From positions 1-48,588 of the forward strand of contig JAKEEU010000090.1 in assembly GCA_022616415.1 (NCBI GenBank): DNA of 48,588 bases, read 5' to 3'. The position numbers were made by a program, and so were the translations under genes. This document shows, piece by piece, positions 40,532 through 47,802 of this stretch (its first letter is position 1; every line of letters starts with the position of its first letter). The notes under the pieces were generated by a model. That model ran no database searches. It was not told the origin of the DNA and saw nothing but the letters and a program-made list of their open reading frames with translations. This stretch comes from Candidatus Zhuqueibacterota bacterium. Lineage in GTDB: Bacteria; Zhuqueibacterota; Zhuqueibacteria; Zhuqueibacterales; Zhuqueibacteraceae.

Positions 40532-42023
40532 GAATAATCCCTACGACTTTGTGCCGCTCGGACCGGCGGCAGACCGGCTGGCGATTGCCACGCAGGAAAA
40601 GTTCGCCGGACATAGCGGCACGTTGACTTGCCGCCTGCAAACGCTGACGCATTTCTTCATCGCCGGCAATCAGGAACGCCAGGCGCGCAATCAGCACCAG
40701 GAATTGCGTCTGCTCCGCGAGGGCAATGCGCCGATCATTCCCGGTAGCTCGTTGAAGGGCGCGATCCGGCACCTGGCCGAGGCCATTAGCGGCTCGTGCT
40801 TCATCTTGCCCAACGACACGCGCATGCGCAGCCGGCGCCAAGACAAGCTGGAGTATTATGACTATCAGACGCGGCGCCGTGAGGCTTATCCCTTGCCGGA
40901 TGGTTTTTCACCGTGCGGTCTGGGCGAAGCTTCTGATCCGCGCAAGCAAACGGCCTGTCCCGCTTGCCGGATTTTCGGCTTTCTCGCCGACAAGGCCTTG
41001 TCAACCGGCAACGTCAGCTTTGAGACCGCGCACGTGGCCGGCGACTACCAAACCGCAACCATTATTCTCGAGCCATTTGGCGCGCCGGCGCCGAGACATC
41101 GCCCTTTTTACGGCACCAAAGCTTCAAACTTTCAAGAGCCGCGCGGCCGCAAATTTTATTATCATCGCGTGCAAGGCGCGCGCATGATGAACCAAAAACT
41201 GGATTTCAATAAAACGGTCGAAGCCCTTCTGCCCGGCGCCGTTTTCGAGTTTGCCGTGCAATATCAAAATCTGAGCGACGCGGATTTGTCTTTGTTGATT
41301 TATGCGTTGGCGCTGGAAGAGCCGATGCGGCACAAATTGGGCATGGGCAAAGGCGTCGGCCTCGGCAGTGTGCACTTGACCGTCACCGGCTGGCGGCAGA
41401 CGGAGCGCCGGAATCGTTATTTGCAATTCGGCGGCGGCACAACCAACTTCTCCGGCGCCGATTTGCAAAACGCCGTTAAAGCGCAAATCGACGCGTATCA
41501 TCGGCACTATGCGCGCTGGAAAGATTCGCTGACGGCATTGCAAGAAATCCTTGCCTGGGATGAACAGCATCCGCGCGATGCGCGCTACCCGGCCAGAGCG
41601 TGGTTGAAAGATAATCCCGCGGTGGCTTTGGAAGATGTTACAGAAGATGCCGCGGATTATGGCAAACGGCCTGCAACCGCCGCGCCTCGTCCTTTCACGC
41701 CTTCTGCGCCTCGCCCCGAACAGGAAAAAGCGGCTGCCGACGCCAAAAAGGATGCCGAGAATCTTTTGCGCCAACTTGAAAAGGAAAAACAAACCCAAGC
41801 CGTTCAACGCCAAACCGCTTATCAAAACAACGCCACCGAGCCGAAAGCGCAAGTCGAATTGGCGGCCGATGGCTTCTGGTGCGTCATCTTGCCGAAGCTA
41901 CCGGAACAGCGCGTTAAACTCAAGCGCAAGCCGGATTTCAGCAAAGCCGTTGCCGGCGCCAAAATCCGCGTACGGGTGGTGGTGGATGGCAATGGCAATA
42001 TCGTGCGCGCCGAAGAATTGTGA
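40524..42023 (+). CDS. TIGR03986-type RAMP (Cas7-like) with long C-terminal extension
   Basis: 499 residues. N-terminus NPYDFVPLGPAADRL is typical of TIGR03986 RAMPs. IIPGSSLKGAIRHLAEAI, ACPACRIFGF, FYYHRVQGA and MRHKLGMGKGVGLGSVHL follow. The position of the Csm3 catalytic Asp reads NQERQARNQHQELRL, without an Asp. After about residue 370 there is a Lys/Glu/Ala helix (about 390-430). The C-terminal ~70 residues (FWCVILPKLPEQRVKLKRKPDF..VRVVVDGNGNIVRAEEL) look like a small beta domain, possibly OB/S1-like. Ends the effector operon: REP-like hairpins follow. Confidence 0.85.
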   Translation: MTKNNPYDFVPLGPAADRLAIATQEKFAGHSGTLTCRLQTLTHFFIAGNQERQARNQHQELRLLREGNAPIIPGSSLKGAIRHLAEAISGSCFILPNDTRMRSRRQDKLEYYDYQTRRREAYPLPDGFSPCGLGEASDPRKQTACPACRIFGFLADKALSTGNVSFETAHVAGDYQTATIILEPFGAPAPRHRPFYGTKASNFQEPRGRKFYYHRVQGARMMNQKLDFNKTVEALLPGAVFEFAVQYQNLSDADLSLLIYALALEEPMRHKLGMGKGVGLGSVHLTVTGWRQTERRNRYLQFGGGTTNFSGADLQNAVKAQIDAYHRHYARWKDSLTALQEILAWDEQHPRDARYPARAWLKDNPAVALEDVTEDAADYGKRPATAAPRPFTPSAPRPEQEKAAADAKKDAENLLRQLEKEKQTQAVQRQTAYQNNATEPKAQVELAADGFWCVILPKLPEQRVKLKRKPDFSKAVAGAKIRVRVVVDGNGNIVRAEEL

Positions 42024-42046
42024 CGAGTGCATGGCGTGTTTTTTTA

Positions 42047-42206
42047 AATCCTATCGCCCCAGCCTAAAGGCCTGGGGCTAAAATGTGAAATGCCGCTAAA
42101 GCGGCATAGGGCGGTTTAAAAATCAGTAAAGATAAAAATTTGTCTTTTTCTCGTTATGCCGCTTCAGCGGCATTCCACCTCTTAGCCCGATGATTCATCA
42201 TCGGGC
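42047..42206. repeat. REP-like hairpin cluster upstream of the Card1-like gene
   Basis: GCCCCAGCCTAAAGGCCTGGGGC, ATGCCGCTAAAGCGGCAT, then about 60 nt, ATGCCGCTTCAGCGGCAT and GCCCGATGATTCATCATCGGGC. The last hairpin ends 9 nt before the gene's ATG. Compared with the other clusters there is an extra AT-rich centre (42115-42158). Confidence 0.78.
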
Positions 42207-42215
42207 GGCGATATT

Positions 42216-43403
42216 ATGCCCCAAAAAGTCCGCATCCTCGTCATCGGCGGCCGGTTTGCGCCGCACCTCTTGGGAATCATTGCGGCGCCGCCGGATGCCG
42301 TCGAACTCATTGTTTCAAGAGACAATCCCGGGCAGGCAAAACTTGCCAAGGAAACGCTCGGGTCGTTCGCGCATTTGCAGTTGACCGGCAAACCTGTGTT
42401 TATTGGCGCCTACGATCTCCAGCAAGCGCGCGAAGCCTGTCGCGCCGTTGCCGCGCGTCACGCCGGAGCTGAGATTACCTTTGACGTCACCTCCGCTCCC
42501 AAAATCCCGAGCTTTGCCGCGCTGGACGTCGCCCGCGAGCTGAACCAGAGCTTGATTTTTGTCGATTCAAGCAACGCCAAAATCCGCAACGTCGTGCCGG
42601 AAAACCAGGCAACGGCTATAGATATTCGGGTTGATCTGGAGCAGTATCTTCGCTGTTATGGCCGCCGCCTGGTTGAAACTTTCGATTCACAGTCGCTTTC
42701 CATCGCTTATGAAAACGCATGTGCAGCGGCTGATTATCTTGCCACTGGCGGTGAAGCCGTTGTCGAGACGCTGGCAAACCTCCGATCCTGGAGTCATGGC
42801 AAGGGCAAACGCATCATTCCGTTCCAAAAGACCGGACAGGTAACGCCGGCGAGCTTTGCCGTCTGGCAAAAAATTTCGGAATTGGGATTGTTGGAGGCGT
42901 TACAGCAGGATGCCGAGGGCCGCGTTTCCTATCAGTTGGCGCGCGAGCATGATTACAAATTTCTCGAAGGAAAATGGCTGGAGCTGTTCATCTGCCAACA
43001 GGCCAAATCTTGCTCTACCCACGCCGGTGTGCCGCTTTTTCAGGATGTTCGCATGAACGTTGAAATTCCCTGCAATGGCGCGAGCAAAGAAATCGATGCG
43101 GCCTGCATGTTTCACGGCCAGTTAATTCTGTGTTCCTGCAAAACCGCCCGCCCTTTTCGAACCGAATATCTCGACGAGCTGCGGGCCGTGAGCGACCTGG
43201 TTGGCGGCGATTTCACGACGCGCCTCTTCGTCACCAACGTTTTGCCGCCGGCACAAAACGATAACAAGAGAATCGGCCATTACCTCAGCTTCCTGCAGCA
43301 GGCCGAGGCTCGCAAGATCGTTGTGGTGGCAGGCGACCAGTTGGGCCATATCGGTGAAATCCTGAAACAGCAGGCAACAAAACCTAAATACGCGAGGATT
43401 TAA
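42216..43403 (+). CDS. Card1/Can2-like CARF nuclease (DUF1887-type)
   Basis: 395 residues. An N-terminal CARF-like Rossmann part (VRILVIGGRFAPHLLGII; ITFDVTSAPKIPSFAALDVA; LIFVDSSNAKIR) precedes a linker with a winged-helix look (TPASFAVWQKISELGLLEAL). The PD-(D/E)xK part has GKWLELFI (Glu256), KEIDAACMFHGQLILCSCKTA (Asp294, Lys309) and a C-terminal helix bundle. Card1/Can2 proteins bind cyclic tetra-adenylate and cleave DNA/RNA. The (D/E)xK position reads SxK here, and nearby Glu292 may substitute. An accessory effector activated by Cas10 signalling. It is two bases upstream of the Csx15-like gene. The start is set by the ATG after the hairpin; no clear ribosome site. Confidence 0.85.
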   Translation: MPQKVRILVIGGRFAPHLLGIIAAPPDAVELIVSRDNPGQAKLAKETLGSFAHLQLTGKPVFIGAYDLQQAREACRAVAARHAGAEITFDVTSAPKIPSFAALDVARELNQSLIFVDSSNAKIRNVVPENQATAIDIRVDLEQYLRCYGRRLVETFDSQSLSIAYENACAAADYLATGGEAVVETLANLRSWSHGKGKRIIPFQKTGQVTPASFAVWQKISELGLLEALQQDAEGRVSYQLAREHDYKFLEGKWLELFICQQAKSCSTHAGVPLFQDVRMNVEIPCNGASKEIDAACMFHGQLILCSCKTARPFRTEYLDELRAVSDLVGGDFTTRLFVTNVLPPAQNDNKRIGHYLSFLQQAEARKIVVVAGDQLGHIGEILKQQATKPKYARI

Positions 43404-43405
43404 CC

Positions 43406-43786
43406 ATGCTCCTTCTCAACTTCTCCCACCCGCTCACCCCCGAGCACCTCGCCCAGGTGGAAAAATTGAGCGGCAAAAAAATCGCCGGCGTCAAAACCAT
43501 ACCCGTGCATTTCGACGCCGCCAAACCCTACGCCGAACAAATCGTGACGCTTGTCGATAATATCGGCCTCACGCCGCAACAATGGCAAAACGAGCCGATT
43601 CTGCTCAACCCGCCCTCGTTCAATTTCATCGCCATCGCCCTGCTCGCGGAGCTGCATGGCCGCATGGGCTATTTTCCGCCCTGCCTGCGGCTGCGTCCCA
43701 TTGCCGGCAGCATCCCGCCGCAATTCGAGCTCGCGGAAATCATCAACCTCAACGAAATCCGTGAACAAGCGCGGAAACGTCGTTGA
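43406..43786 (+). CDS. csx15: Csx15-like predicted ring nuclease
   Basis: 126 residues. LLLNFSHPLTPEHLAQVEKLSGK, FDAAKPYAEQIVTLVDNIGLTPQQWQNEPILLNPPSFNFIAIALLAELHGRMGYFPPCLRLR, FELAEIINLNEIREQARKRR. This follows Csx15, a small Rossmann/CARF-like protein grouped with predicted ring nucleases that cleave cyclic oligoadenylate. The neighbourhood (directly after the CARF nuclease, same operon) fits an off-switch. The family assignment is from recall of its conserved patterns. The ATG is two bases after the Card1-like stop. Confidence 0.78.
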   Translation: MLLLNFSHPLTPEHLAQVEKLSGKKIAGVKTIPVHFDAAKPYAEQIVTLVDNIGLTPQQWQNEPILLNPPSFNFIAIALLAELHGRMGYFPPCLRLRPIAGSIPPQFELAEIINLNEIREQARKRR

Positions 43787-43803
43787 GACAACAATAAATC
43801 ATT

Positions 43804-43855
43804 AGCCGCCTTCAGGCGGCTTCCACTTTTTAGCTGCGGGATTCATCCCGCAGCG
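43804..43855. repeat. REP-like hairpin pair upstream of the membrane CARF gene
   Basis: AGCCGCCTTCAGGCGGCT and GCTGCGGGATTCATCCCGCAGC, both perfect. A shortened version of the clusters seen before; it ends about 12 nt before the ATG. Confidence 0.75.
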
Positions 43856-43867
43856 ATGGAGGATGAT

Positions 43868-44587
43868 ATGCGCTCCCATCGTATCCGTGACGTGATGACC
43901 TTGTTTTTCGATCCTCGCGTCTTCCCGTTGTTCGTCATCGGCTCGCTCGCCCTCGCGGCCGCCGGCAACGGCGTTTATGCCTTGCTCGTCGATTGGCTCG
44001 GCGATGAGCCGCAAGATCACCTGGCCATTCTGGTGGTCGCACTGTTGGTTTTACTGTTGGCTGCCGTCCTCCTTTCCGCCATTTTGCGGCTGCTACGCAA
44101 ACAGGAGGTCGTCATCACCAACCAGCCCAATCCCCAAAAGCGCCGCGGCCTCATTTTTCTCGTAAGCCAGGAAGACACGTTGGCGAAAGCCTTTCAATAT
44201 CACCGGCCCGAGCTCACGCATTGCTGGCTTATCTGCTCCGAAGATTCGCTGAATTTGGCAAAAGAATTCAAAGAAGCCCACGAAGCCGATCTCCAAGCCA
44301 TGCCCGTCAAAGTGATTGCCGACCCTTTCGATTGGCGGCAGACTCAAAACGCCGTGAACGAAATCTACCGCGCCAAGCCGGAAGGATGGTCGGAAAGCGA
44401 TATCATCACTGACATCTCCGGCCTGACCAAGCTGGCCACCACCGGCGCGATCCTGGCATGCTTGACGCCGGGCCGCCCCTTGCAATATGTGCCGGCGATT
44501 TATGAAATGCGTGGCGCTCGCCGCGTGCCCATCGCCGCCGGCGATCCGATTGAAATTATCATCGATTACGGCGCGATTAAGCCATAA
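43868..44587 (+). CDS. Membrane-anchored CARF protein
   Basis: 239 residues. Two TM helices at about 18-42 and 52-76 are followed by a basic RLLRKQE and a cytoplasmic C-terminal CARF-like Rossmann domain. In that domain LIFLVSQEDTLAKAF, HCWLICSEDSLNL and DIITDISGLTKLATTGAILAC are visible; the last resembles the CARF ligand loop. RPLQYVPAIYEMRG follows. No HEPN, nuclease or HTH domain. Known membrane CARF effectors (Cam1 type) have one TM helix before the CARF domain; two helices are seen here. It could open or depolarise the membrane on cyclic oligoadenylate binding; that is inference. GGAGG lies 5 nt upstream of the ATG at 43868. Confidence 0.8.
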   Translation: MRSHRIRDVMTLFFDPRVFPLFVIGSLALAAAGNGVYALLVDWLGDEPQDHLAILVVALLVLLLAAVLLSAILRLLRKQEVVITNQPNPQKRRGLIFLVSQEDTLAKAFQYHRPELTHCWLICSEDSLNLAKEFKEAHEADLQAMPVKVIADPFDWRQTQNAVNEIYRAKPEGWSESDIITDISGLTKLATTGAILACLTPGRPLQYVPAIYEMRGARRVPIAAGDPIEIIIDYGAIKP

Positions 44588-44624
44588 GCCACTTGCTTTT
44601 TGCCTTTTCCTTAATTTGCTTTTT

Positions 44625-45650
44625 ATGGAAAATCTCCTCCACCAACTCGTTGCCATCCCGAATTTGGAAGCCGCCTGGCAGCGCGTGCTCGCCAACGCCG
44701 GCTGCCGCGGCAGCGACGGCGTCACCGTCGCCCAATTCGCCGCCCGCCTCGAAACGCACCTGCGCGACCTCAGCAACTGTTTGGCGAAACAGGAATATCA
44801 TCCCTATCCATTGTTGCGGTTTCCAATACTGAAAGACAAGTCACGAGAAGCAAGTGGCATATTGCAAGTCGCAAGTCATTCTCACTTGCAACCTGCAACT
44901 TCTCACTTGCCACTTGCAAACTTGCCACTTGCAAACTTGCGCTTTTTATCCGTCCCCACCGTGCGTGACCGCGTCGCCCAAACCGCTGCCTTTCTCGTCA
45001 CCAAAGAAATTTTTGAAGCGGAATTTGAAGACGTCTCCCATGCCTACCGCGAAGGCCGCGGCGTGCGCACCGCCGTCTACGACATCAAAGAATGGCGCGA
45101 CAAAGGCTATCGTTGGGCCGTGGATGCCGACATCACCGCCTACTTCGATAACGTGCCGCACGAGCGGCTGCTCGCCAGGCTCAAAAAGCTCATTCCCGAC
45201 CCGGCCATGCTGCGCCTGTTCGAGAAATGGATCAGAGCCGAAGTCTACGACGGCGCGCGCATTTGGACGCTCGACAAAGGCATCCCCCAAGGCTCGGTGG
45301 TTTCACCCGCCCTCGCCAATTTGTTTCTCGACGAGCTGGACGAGACGCTCATGAGCTTCGGCATGAAACTCGTGCGCTTTGCCGACGATTTTCTCATTCT
45401 CGCCAAATCCGAAAAAGAGGCCGAAGACGCCATCGAAATCACCGGCATGCTGCTGGACGACATGCAGATCGACCTCAACCCGCTCAAAACCAAAATCGTC
45501 CACTTCGACAAAGGCTTCAAATTTCTCGGCGCGATCTTCCTGGGCGGCGGCATTTTTGTGCCCTTCCCGCAAAAACGCGAGCAAGGCCCGCCGCCCAAGC
45601 TGCCGCCGGCGTTGACGTTGCGGCGATATTTGGAATTGAAAAATAAGTGA
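44625..45650 (+). CDS. CRISPR-associated reverse transcriptase, stand-alone (group II intron-like)
   Basis: 341 residues. RT motifs: LRFLSVPTVRDRVAQTAAF (motif 1), AVDADITAYFDNVPHERLL (motif A, Asp167/Asp169), KGIPQGSVVSPALANLFLDELD (motif B), VRFADDFLILA (motif C, ADD) and DKGFKFLGAIF. It lies directly before an S23-like gene, cas1 and cas2, so it probably reverse-transcribes RNA during spacer acquisition. Residues about 73-105 (EASGILQVASHSHLQ..PLANLR) interrupt the junction between motifs 0 and 1. They are encoded by an ACTTGCAA word repeat inserted in frame. No Cas6 or Cas1 fusion is present. ATG 44625 has no ribosome site. Confidence 0.88.
   Translation: MENLLHQLVAIPNLEAAWQRVLANAGCRGSDGVTVAQFAARLETHLRDLSNCLAKQEYHPYPLLRFPILKDKSREASGILQVASHSHLQPATSHLPLANLPLANLRFLSVPTVRDRVAQTAAFLVTKEIFEAEFEDVSHAYREGRGVRTAVYDIKEWRDKGYRWAVDADITAYFDNVPHERLLARLKKLIPDPAMLRLFEKWIRAEVYDGARIWTLDKGIPQGSVVSPALANLFLDELDETLMSFGMKLVRFADDFLILAKSEKEAEDAIEITGMLLDDMQIDLNPLKTKIVHFDKGFKFLGAIFLGGGIFVPFPQKREQGPPPKLPPALTLRRYLELKNK
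44842..44947. repeat. Word repeat inserted in frame in the reverse transcriptase gene
   Basis: Words AAGTCGCAAGTC, ACTTGCAACCTGCAACTT and ACTTGCCACTTGCAAACTTG belong to the ACTTGCAA class. The last 37 nt (44911-44947) are identical to 47356-47392 between cas1 and cas2. The insert preserves the reading frame through its whole length. Confidence 0.8.
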
Positions 45651-45752
45651 AAAGTGGCAAGTCGCAAGTGGCAAGTCGCACGTTAATCAAACTTTTTACT
45701 TGTAACTTGAACTTGCAACCTGCCACTTGCCACTTGCAACCTTAACCAAAAA
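45651..45752. repeat. Palindromic word repeat between RT and S23-like genes
   Basis: The left arm has GTGGCAAGTCGCAAGTGGCA and AGTCGCACG; the right arm has ACTTGTAACTTGAACTTGCA, ACCTGCCACTTGCC and ACTTGCAACC. It starts directly after the RT stop codon. Confidence 0.7.
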
Positions 45753-45763
45753 GGAGACCAACC

Positions 45764-46210
45764 ATGACCTACGACGAATGGGTAGCCCAAGTGCCGGATA
45801 GCATCAAAAACGATCCGCTGTGGCATTTTGAAGTTTATCCCAAAGCCTTGCTGCTGGCAGATTTTGCCTGGGAAGATTGTGGTAAGCTCATGGACGACAC
45901 GCGCGGACGGGCCGTATCCGACCAGCTCATCCGCAGCTCCGGCTCCATTAGCGCGAATATTGAAGAAGGTTATGGCCGCGGTTACGGCCGCGACTATGCC
46001 CGCTTTCTCCGCATCGCTCTCGGCTCCGCGCGCGAAACCCGCGGCTGGTACTATCGCGGCCGCAAACTGTTCAAATCCGCAATACTCAACTATCGTTATA
46101 AGCTTCTCGATGAGATTATCGCCCTTTTAGTCACGCACGTCAATAAGCAGAGAAATATGGTCAAGAAAAAGAAAACGAATAAAAAATCACCAGGCAAAAG
46201 TGAGAAGTGA
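45764..46210 (+). CDS. S23/Avd-like four-helix-bundle protein
   Basis: 148 residues. The pattern HFEVYPKALLLADFAWEDCGKLMDDTRGRAVSDQLIRSSGSISANIEEGYGRGYGRDYARFLRIALGSARETRGWYYRGRKL is that of S23/four-helix-bundle (IVP) proteins. Avd, the RT partner in diversity-generating retroelements, is a related fold. Here it stands between a reverse transcriptase and cas1, so an RNA- or RT-binding role in acquisition is plausible. The C-terminus is Lys-rich (MVKKKKTNKKSPGKSEK). GGAGA precedes the ATG. The stop codon is within the next word repeat. The family match is firm; its role here is inference. Confidence 0.88.
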   Translation: MTYDEWVAQVPDSIKNDPLWHFEVYPKALLLADFAWEDCGKLMDDTRGRAVSDQLIRSSGSISANIEEGYGRGYGRDYARFLRIALGSARETRGWYYRGRKLFKSAILNYRYKLLDEIIALLVTHVNKQRNMVKKKKTNKKSPGKSEK

Positions 46211-46285
46211 GCAAGTTGCAAGTCGCAAGTCAACTCGACTTCTCACTTGCAACTTGCCACTTGCTCACTTGCAACTTATCGGAGT
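46204..46285. repeat. Palindromic word repeat between S23-like gene and cas1
   Basis: The left arm has GAGAAGTGAGCAAGTTGCAA and GTCGCAAGTCAACTC; the right arm has GACTTCTCACTTGCAACTTG and CCACTTGCTCACTTGCAACT. The arms meet near 46233-46240. Confidence 0.72.
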
Positions 46286-46292
46286 CCCAAAC

Positions 46293-47291
46293 ATGGCAAC
46301 ACTTTATCTCACCGAACCAGGCGCGGTGCTCCGCAAGAGCAGCAACCACTTCATCATCGAAAAGAGCAAAGTGAAGCTGCAAGAGCTGCCCTGCGCCGAC
46401 GTCGATCACGTCATGATCTACGGCAACATCCAGGTCACCACCCCGGCCCTGTGGGAGCTGGCCGAGCACGGCATCGAAATCGCCTTTTTCACCCAAAGCG
46501 GCAAACTGCTCCTGCAGCTCACCCCGCCATGGCCGAAAAACCTGCCGCTGCGCGAAGCCCAATGGCGCCGGCGTTTCGAGCCGGAGTTCGTTTTGCGGTT
46601 CAGCCAGGCCATTGTCACCGGCAAATTGAACAACGCTCTCGCCGTTATTCGCGACTATCAGCACAACCATCCGGATTTGGATTGCGCCGCCGAATTGGCG
46701 GCCATTGTGTCCGCACAAACCAAAGCCGTCAACGCCGCCACGCTCGACTCGTTGCGCGGCCTCGAAGGCAGCGCCACCGCCGCCTACTTCAAAGTGCTCG
46801 GTCGCATGTTCATGCCGCCGTGGCAGTTCGCCACCCGCACCCGTCGGCCGCCGAAAGATCCCGTCAACGCTGTCCTGTCCTTCGGTTATGTCATCGTCGG
46901 CAACGAATTGCAATCGCTGCTCGACGGCATCGGCTTCGACCCCTACGCCGGCTTTTATCACGCTACTGAATATGGCCGCCCCAGCTTGGCGCTCGACCTG
47001 CTCGAAGAATTTCGCCATTCGCTCGTCGACCGTCTCGCCCTGCACTTGTTCAACCAAAATGTCTTCACCACCACTGATTTTCAAAACCTCAGCGCCGGCG
47101 GCGTTCACCTCAACCGCGACGGCCAAAAGAAATTTTTTCACGGCTACGAGCGTTACCTCGGCACCTATCGCGACCAGCCCGCTCCCAGCAGCGTCGGCTA
47201 TTTTCGTCAGCACTTCAAAAATCAGGCGCAAAAGCTCGCCAAAGCCATTCAGGAGAATGGTGATTACACGCCGTTTCAATTGAGCGGTTGA
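46293..47291 (+). CDS. cas1: CRISPR-associated integrase Cas1
   Basis: 332 residues, the metal-dependent integrase that inserts new spacers, working as a complex with Cas2. The N-terminal beta domain (LYLTEPGAVLRKSSNHFIIEKSKVKLQELPCADVDHVMIYGNIQVTTPALW) and the helical domain with the metal ligands (LDSLRGLEGSATAAYF for Glu; GFYHATEYGRPSLALDLLEEF for His and Asp/Glu) are complete. ATG 46293 is preceded by GGAGTCC, the same context as cas6. It lies between S23-like and cas2 genes, separated by word repeats. Confidence 0.96.
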   Translation: MATLYLTEPGAVLRKSSNHFIIEKSKVKLQELPCADVDHVMIYGNIQVTTPALWELAEHGIEIAFFTQSGKLLLQLTPPWPKNLPLREAQWRRRFEPEFVLRFSQAIVTGKLNNALAVIRDYQHNHPDLDCAAELAAIVSAQTKAVNAATLDSLRGLEGSATAAYFKVLGRMFMPPWQFATRTRRPPKDPVNAVLSFGYVIVGNELQSLLDGIGFDPYAGFYHATEYGRPSLALDLLEEFRHSLVDRLALHLFNQNVFTTTDFQNLSAGGVHLNRDGQKKFFHGYERYLGTYRDQPAPSSVGYFRQHFKNQAQKLAKAIQENGDYTPFQLSG

Positions 47292-47296
47292 ACAAG

Positions 47297-47392
47297 TGGC
47301 AAGTGGGCAAGTCTGCAAGTTGCAAATCAGAAGCAACCTTCACTTGCAAACTTGCCACTTGCAAACTTGCCACTTGCAAACTTGCGCTTTTT
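47297..47392. repeat. Palindromic word repeat between cas1 and cas2
   Basis: The left arm has AAGTGGCAAGTGGGCAAGTC and TGCAAGTTGCAA. The right arm has four CACTTGCAAACTTGC-type words, then GCTTTTTT, so it could end transcription. The final 37 nt are identical to the insert in the RT gene. Confidence 0.75.
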
Positions 47393-47404
47393 TGAAAATT
47401 TCTC

Positions 47405-47432
47405 TTGACTTTGACGTTTGGCTTTGTAAATT
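47405..47432 (+). promoter_or_regulatory. Sigma-70-type promoter of cas2
   Basis: TTGACT and TAAATT are separated by 16 nt. The predicted leader to the cas2 ATG (47508) is about 70 nt and contains a word repeat. Confidence 0.5.
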
Positions 47433-47505
47433 GTTGGACAGTTCGACGGTTCAACAGTTGAACAATTAAACCGTCAAACCGGCCAACGGTCAAACCGTCT
47501 AACCG
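47433..47505. repeat. Palindromic word repeat in the cas2 leader, word GACGGTTCAAC/AAACCGTC
   Basis: The left arm has TTGGACAGTTCGACGGTTCA and ACAGTTG. The right arm has AACCGTCAAACCGG, ACGGTCAAACCGTCTAACCG. It ends within a few nt of the ATG. Confidence 0.66.
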
Positions 47506-47507
47506 CC

Positions 47508-47783
47508 ATGTTCGTTCTCATTTCCTACGACGTCACCGACGACCAAGTCCGTTTCCGCCTGGCGCGCACCCTCAAAGATTTTGGCAAGCGCGTGCAGAAG
47601 TCGGTCTTTGAAGCCGAGATTGACGAAACCGAGCTGACCCGCTTGCGCAAACAATTGAGCTGGGTCAAGCTCGATAGCGACGACAGCATTCGGCTCTACC
47701 GCCTGTGCGAAGGCTGCGTCAAAACCGTGCAAATCTGGGGCAGCGGCGAAGTCACCAAAGATCCGGATATCGTCGTCTTGTAA
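47508..47783 (+). CDS. cas2: CRISPR-associated protein Cas2
   Basis: 91 residues. N-terminal strand and catalytic-like Asp in MFVLISYDVTDDQVRFRLARTL, then LKDFGKRVQKSVFEAEIDE, and the conserved C-terminal SIRLYRLCEGCVKTVQIWG. It forms the central dimer of the Cas1-Cas2 integration complex. The length is normal. No Shine-Dalgarno sequence is seen because the word repeat runs up to the ATG. The stop is 268 nt before the first CRISPR repeat, so the leader lies directly behind the gene. Confidence 0.95.
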   Translation: MFVLISYDVTDDQVRFRLARTLKDFGKRVQKSVFEAEIDETELTRLRKQLSWVKLDSDDSIRLYRLCEGCVKTVQIWGSGEVTKDPDIVVL

Positions 47784-47802
47784 AAAAAACCATCTGTTTC
47801 AG

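Noticed and set aside
46230..47336. 368-codon minus-strand frame opposite cas1
   Set aside because: cas1 is certain on the plus strand, and this frame mirrors it and part of the word repeats.
47297..47392. ACTTGCAA tracts considered as a degenerate CRISPR array
   Set aside because: Words are contiguous and fold back on the opposite arm; there are no unique spacers of constant length.
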